Of a stretch of DNA of 13,349 nucleotides, positions 12,912-13,349 are shown in pieces. The DNA is from Prevotella sp. UBA3757 (GTDB taxonomy: Bacteria; Bacteroidota; Bacteroidia; Bacteroidales; Bacteroidaceae). Under the pieces are notes generated by a model that was not told the DNA's origin, did not search any database, and was given only the letters and a program-made list of their open reading frames with translations. Both the position numbers and the translations under genes were made by a program. The stretch spans positions 1,861 through 15,209 of the forward strand of contig DFGF01000021.1 of assembly GCA_002371715.1 (NCBI GenBank), written 5' to 3'. Every line of letters starts with the position of its first letter. Within the stretch, counting starts at the first letter, position 1.

Positions 12912-12960
12912 TAAATGATAAATGACAAATGATAAATGATAAATGATAAATTGCAAATGA
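12912..12960. repeat. 7-bp microsatellite TAAATGA, seven copies
   Basis: Seven tandem 7-bp units (mostly TAAATGA, with CAAATGA and TAAATTG variants) fill nearly the whole space between the prfC stop and the tsaC start. On the minus strand the array reads TCATTTA and ends 4 bp before the tsaC ATG. Confidence 0.85.
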
Positions 12961-12962
12961 TA

Positions 12963-13349
12963 TCAGAACTCGCTGGTGAAGTGGAACTTGATGTGCTTGA
13001 AGTCTTCCTGCGCCATCGAGAGCACGTAGCCGGAGTCGGCCAGAAACACGTCGCGCCCCTCTTTGTCCTTAGCCATATACTGATACTTGCGCTTCTTGAA
13101 GTTGTCGAGCTCGGCCTGGTCGTCGCTCTCTATCCAGCAGGCCTTATAGAGGTGGACGGGTTCCCAGCGGCACTTGGCGTTGTACTCGTTCTCCAGGCGG
13201 TACTGGATGACCTCGAACTGCAGCTGTCCGACGGTTCCGATAATCTTGCGGCCATTGAACTGGTTGACAAACAGCTGGGCCACGCCCTCGTCCATGAGCT
13301 GGTCGATGCCCTTCTGCAACTGCTTGGACTTCATGGGGTCGTCGTTCTC
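12963..13349 (-). CDS. prfC: Peptide chain release factor 3, C-terminal part
   Basis: The frame is open to the window edge, so the gene is cut at its 5' side; only the last 128 residues are present. The text ENDDPMKSKQLQKGIDQLMD, then GAVGQLQFEV-like GTVGQLQFEVIQYRLENEY and the end FHFTSEF match the C-terminal domain of bacterial RF3, a translation GTPase that removes RF1/RF2 from the ribosome after peptide release. The GTPase domain lies outside the window. It is followed by tsaC. Confidence 0.93.
   Translation of the reverse strand, partial: ENDDPMKSKQLQKGIDQLMDEGVAQLFVNQFNGRKIIGTVGQLQFEVIQYRLENEYNAKCRWEPVHLYKACWIESDDQAELDNFKKRKYQYMAKDKEGRDVFLADSGYVLSMAQEDFKHIKFHFTSEF

Overview
The window looks like a chromosomal segment of a Bacteroidota bacterium, most probably Prevotella/Segatella or a close relative. 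Supporting signs are several near-perfect Bacteroidota promoters (-33 TTTG, 19-21 nt, -7 TANNTTTG), weak Shine-Dalgarno sequences, a BspA-like leucine-rich-repeat surface protein with a Prevotella-style C-terminal tail, a fimbrillin/FISUMP lipoprotein and DUF6169-like proteins. No tool was run; all family names come from reading the translations. Every gene I accept lies on the minus strand, so the window is read from right to left.

Right end (12037-13349): the 3' part of prfC (release factor 3) is followed by tsaC (threonylcarbamoyl-AMP synthase). A 7-bp microsatellite sits between them, and a G/C-rich terminator follows tsaC. A well-formed promoter then drives two overlapping genes: a 50-aa protein and a 161-aa DUF6169-like protein, ended by a terminator at 11515-11545.

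Middle right (9435-11440): a 45-aa peptide gene overlaps the 5' end of a fimbrillin/FISUMP lipoprotein gene. Behind the lipoprotein stop codon lies an in-frame fragment of a second DUF6169-like gene without an N-terminus. A strong terminator closes the unit. A run of 14 A/T pairs lies just upstream of the promoter.

Centre (7544-9392): a two-CBS ClC-family chloride channel/transporter with a nearly leaderless start, expressed from a promoter very like the one at 12218-12248. Next comes about 1.1 kb without a convincing protein gene (6428-7543). It holds two copies of a 58-bp promoter region, a 23-bp direct repeat, competing hairpins, G/C-rich repeats, and a promoter-to-terminator unit of about 440 nt that I read as a candidate non-coding RNA.

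Left half (1-6427): a BspA-like surface protein gene is followed by an intergenic hairpin, a 54-aa peptide of the same general pattern as the 45-aa one, and a terminator. A two-gene operon comes after that: a small membrane protein with a coiled coil, and a 788-aa NACHT/STAND-like NTPase joined by an ATGA overlap. This pair is the best candidate for an undescribed (possibly anti-phage) system. It is bounded by a 14-bp direct repeat, one copy of which lies in a D-arm-less tRNA-like fold. The left edge also carries a 22-bp-period repeat array.
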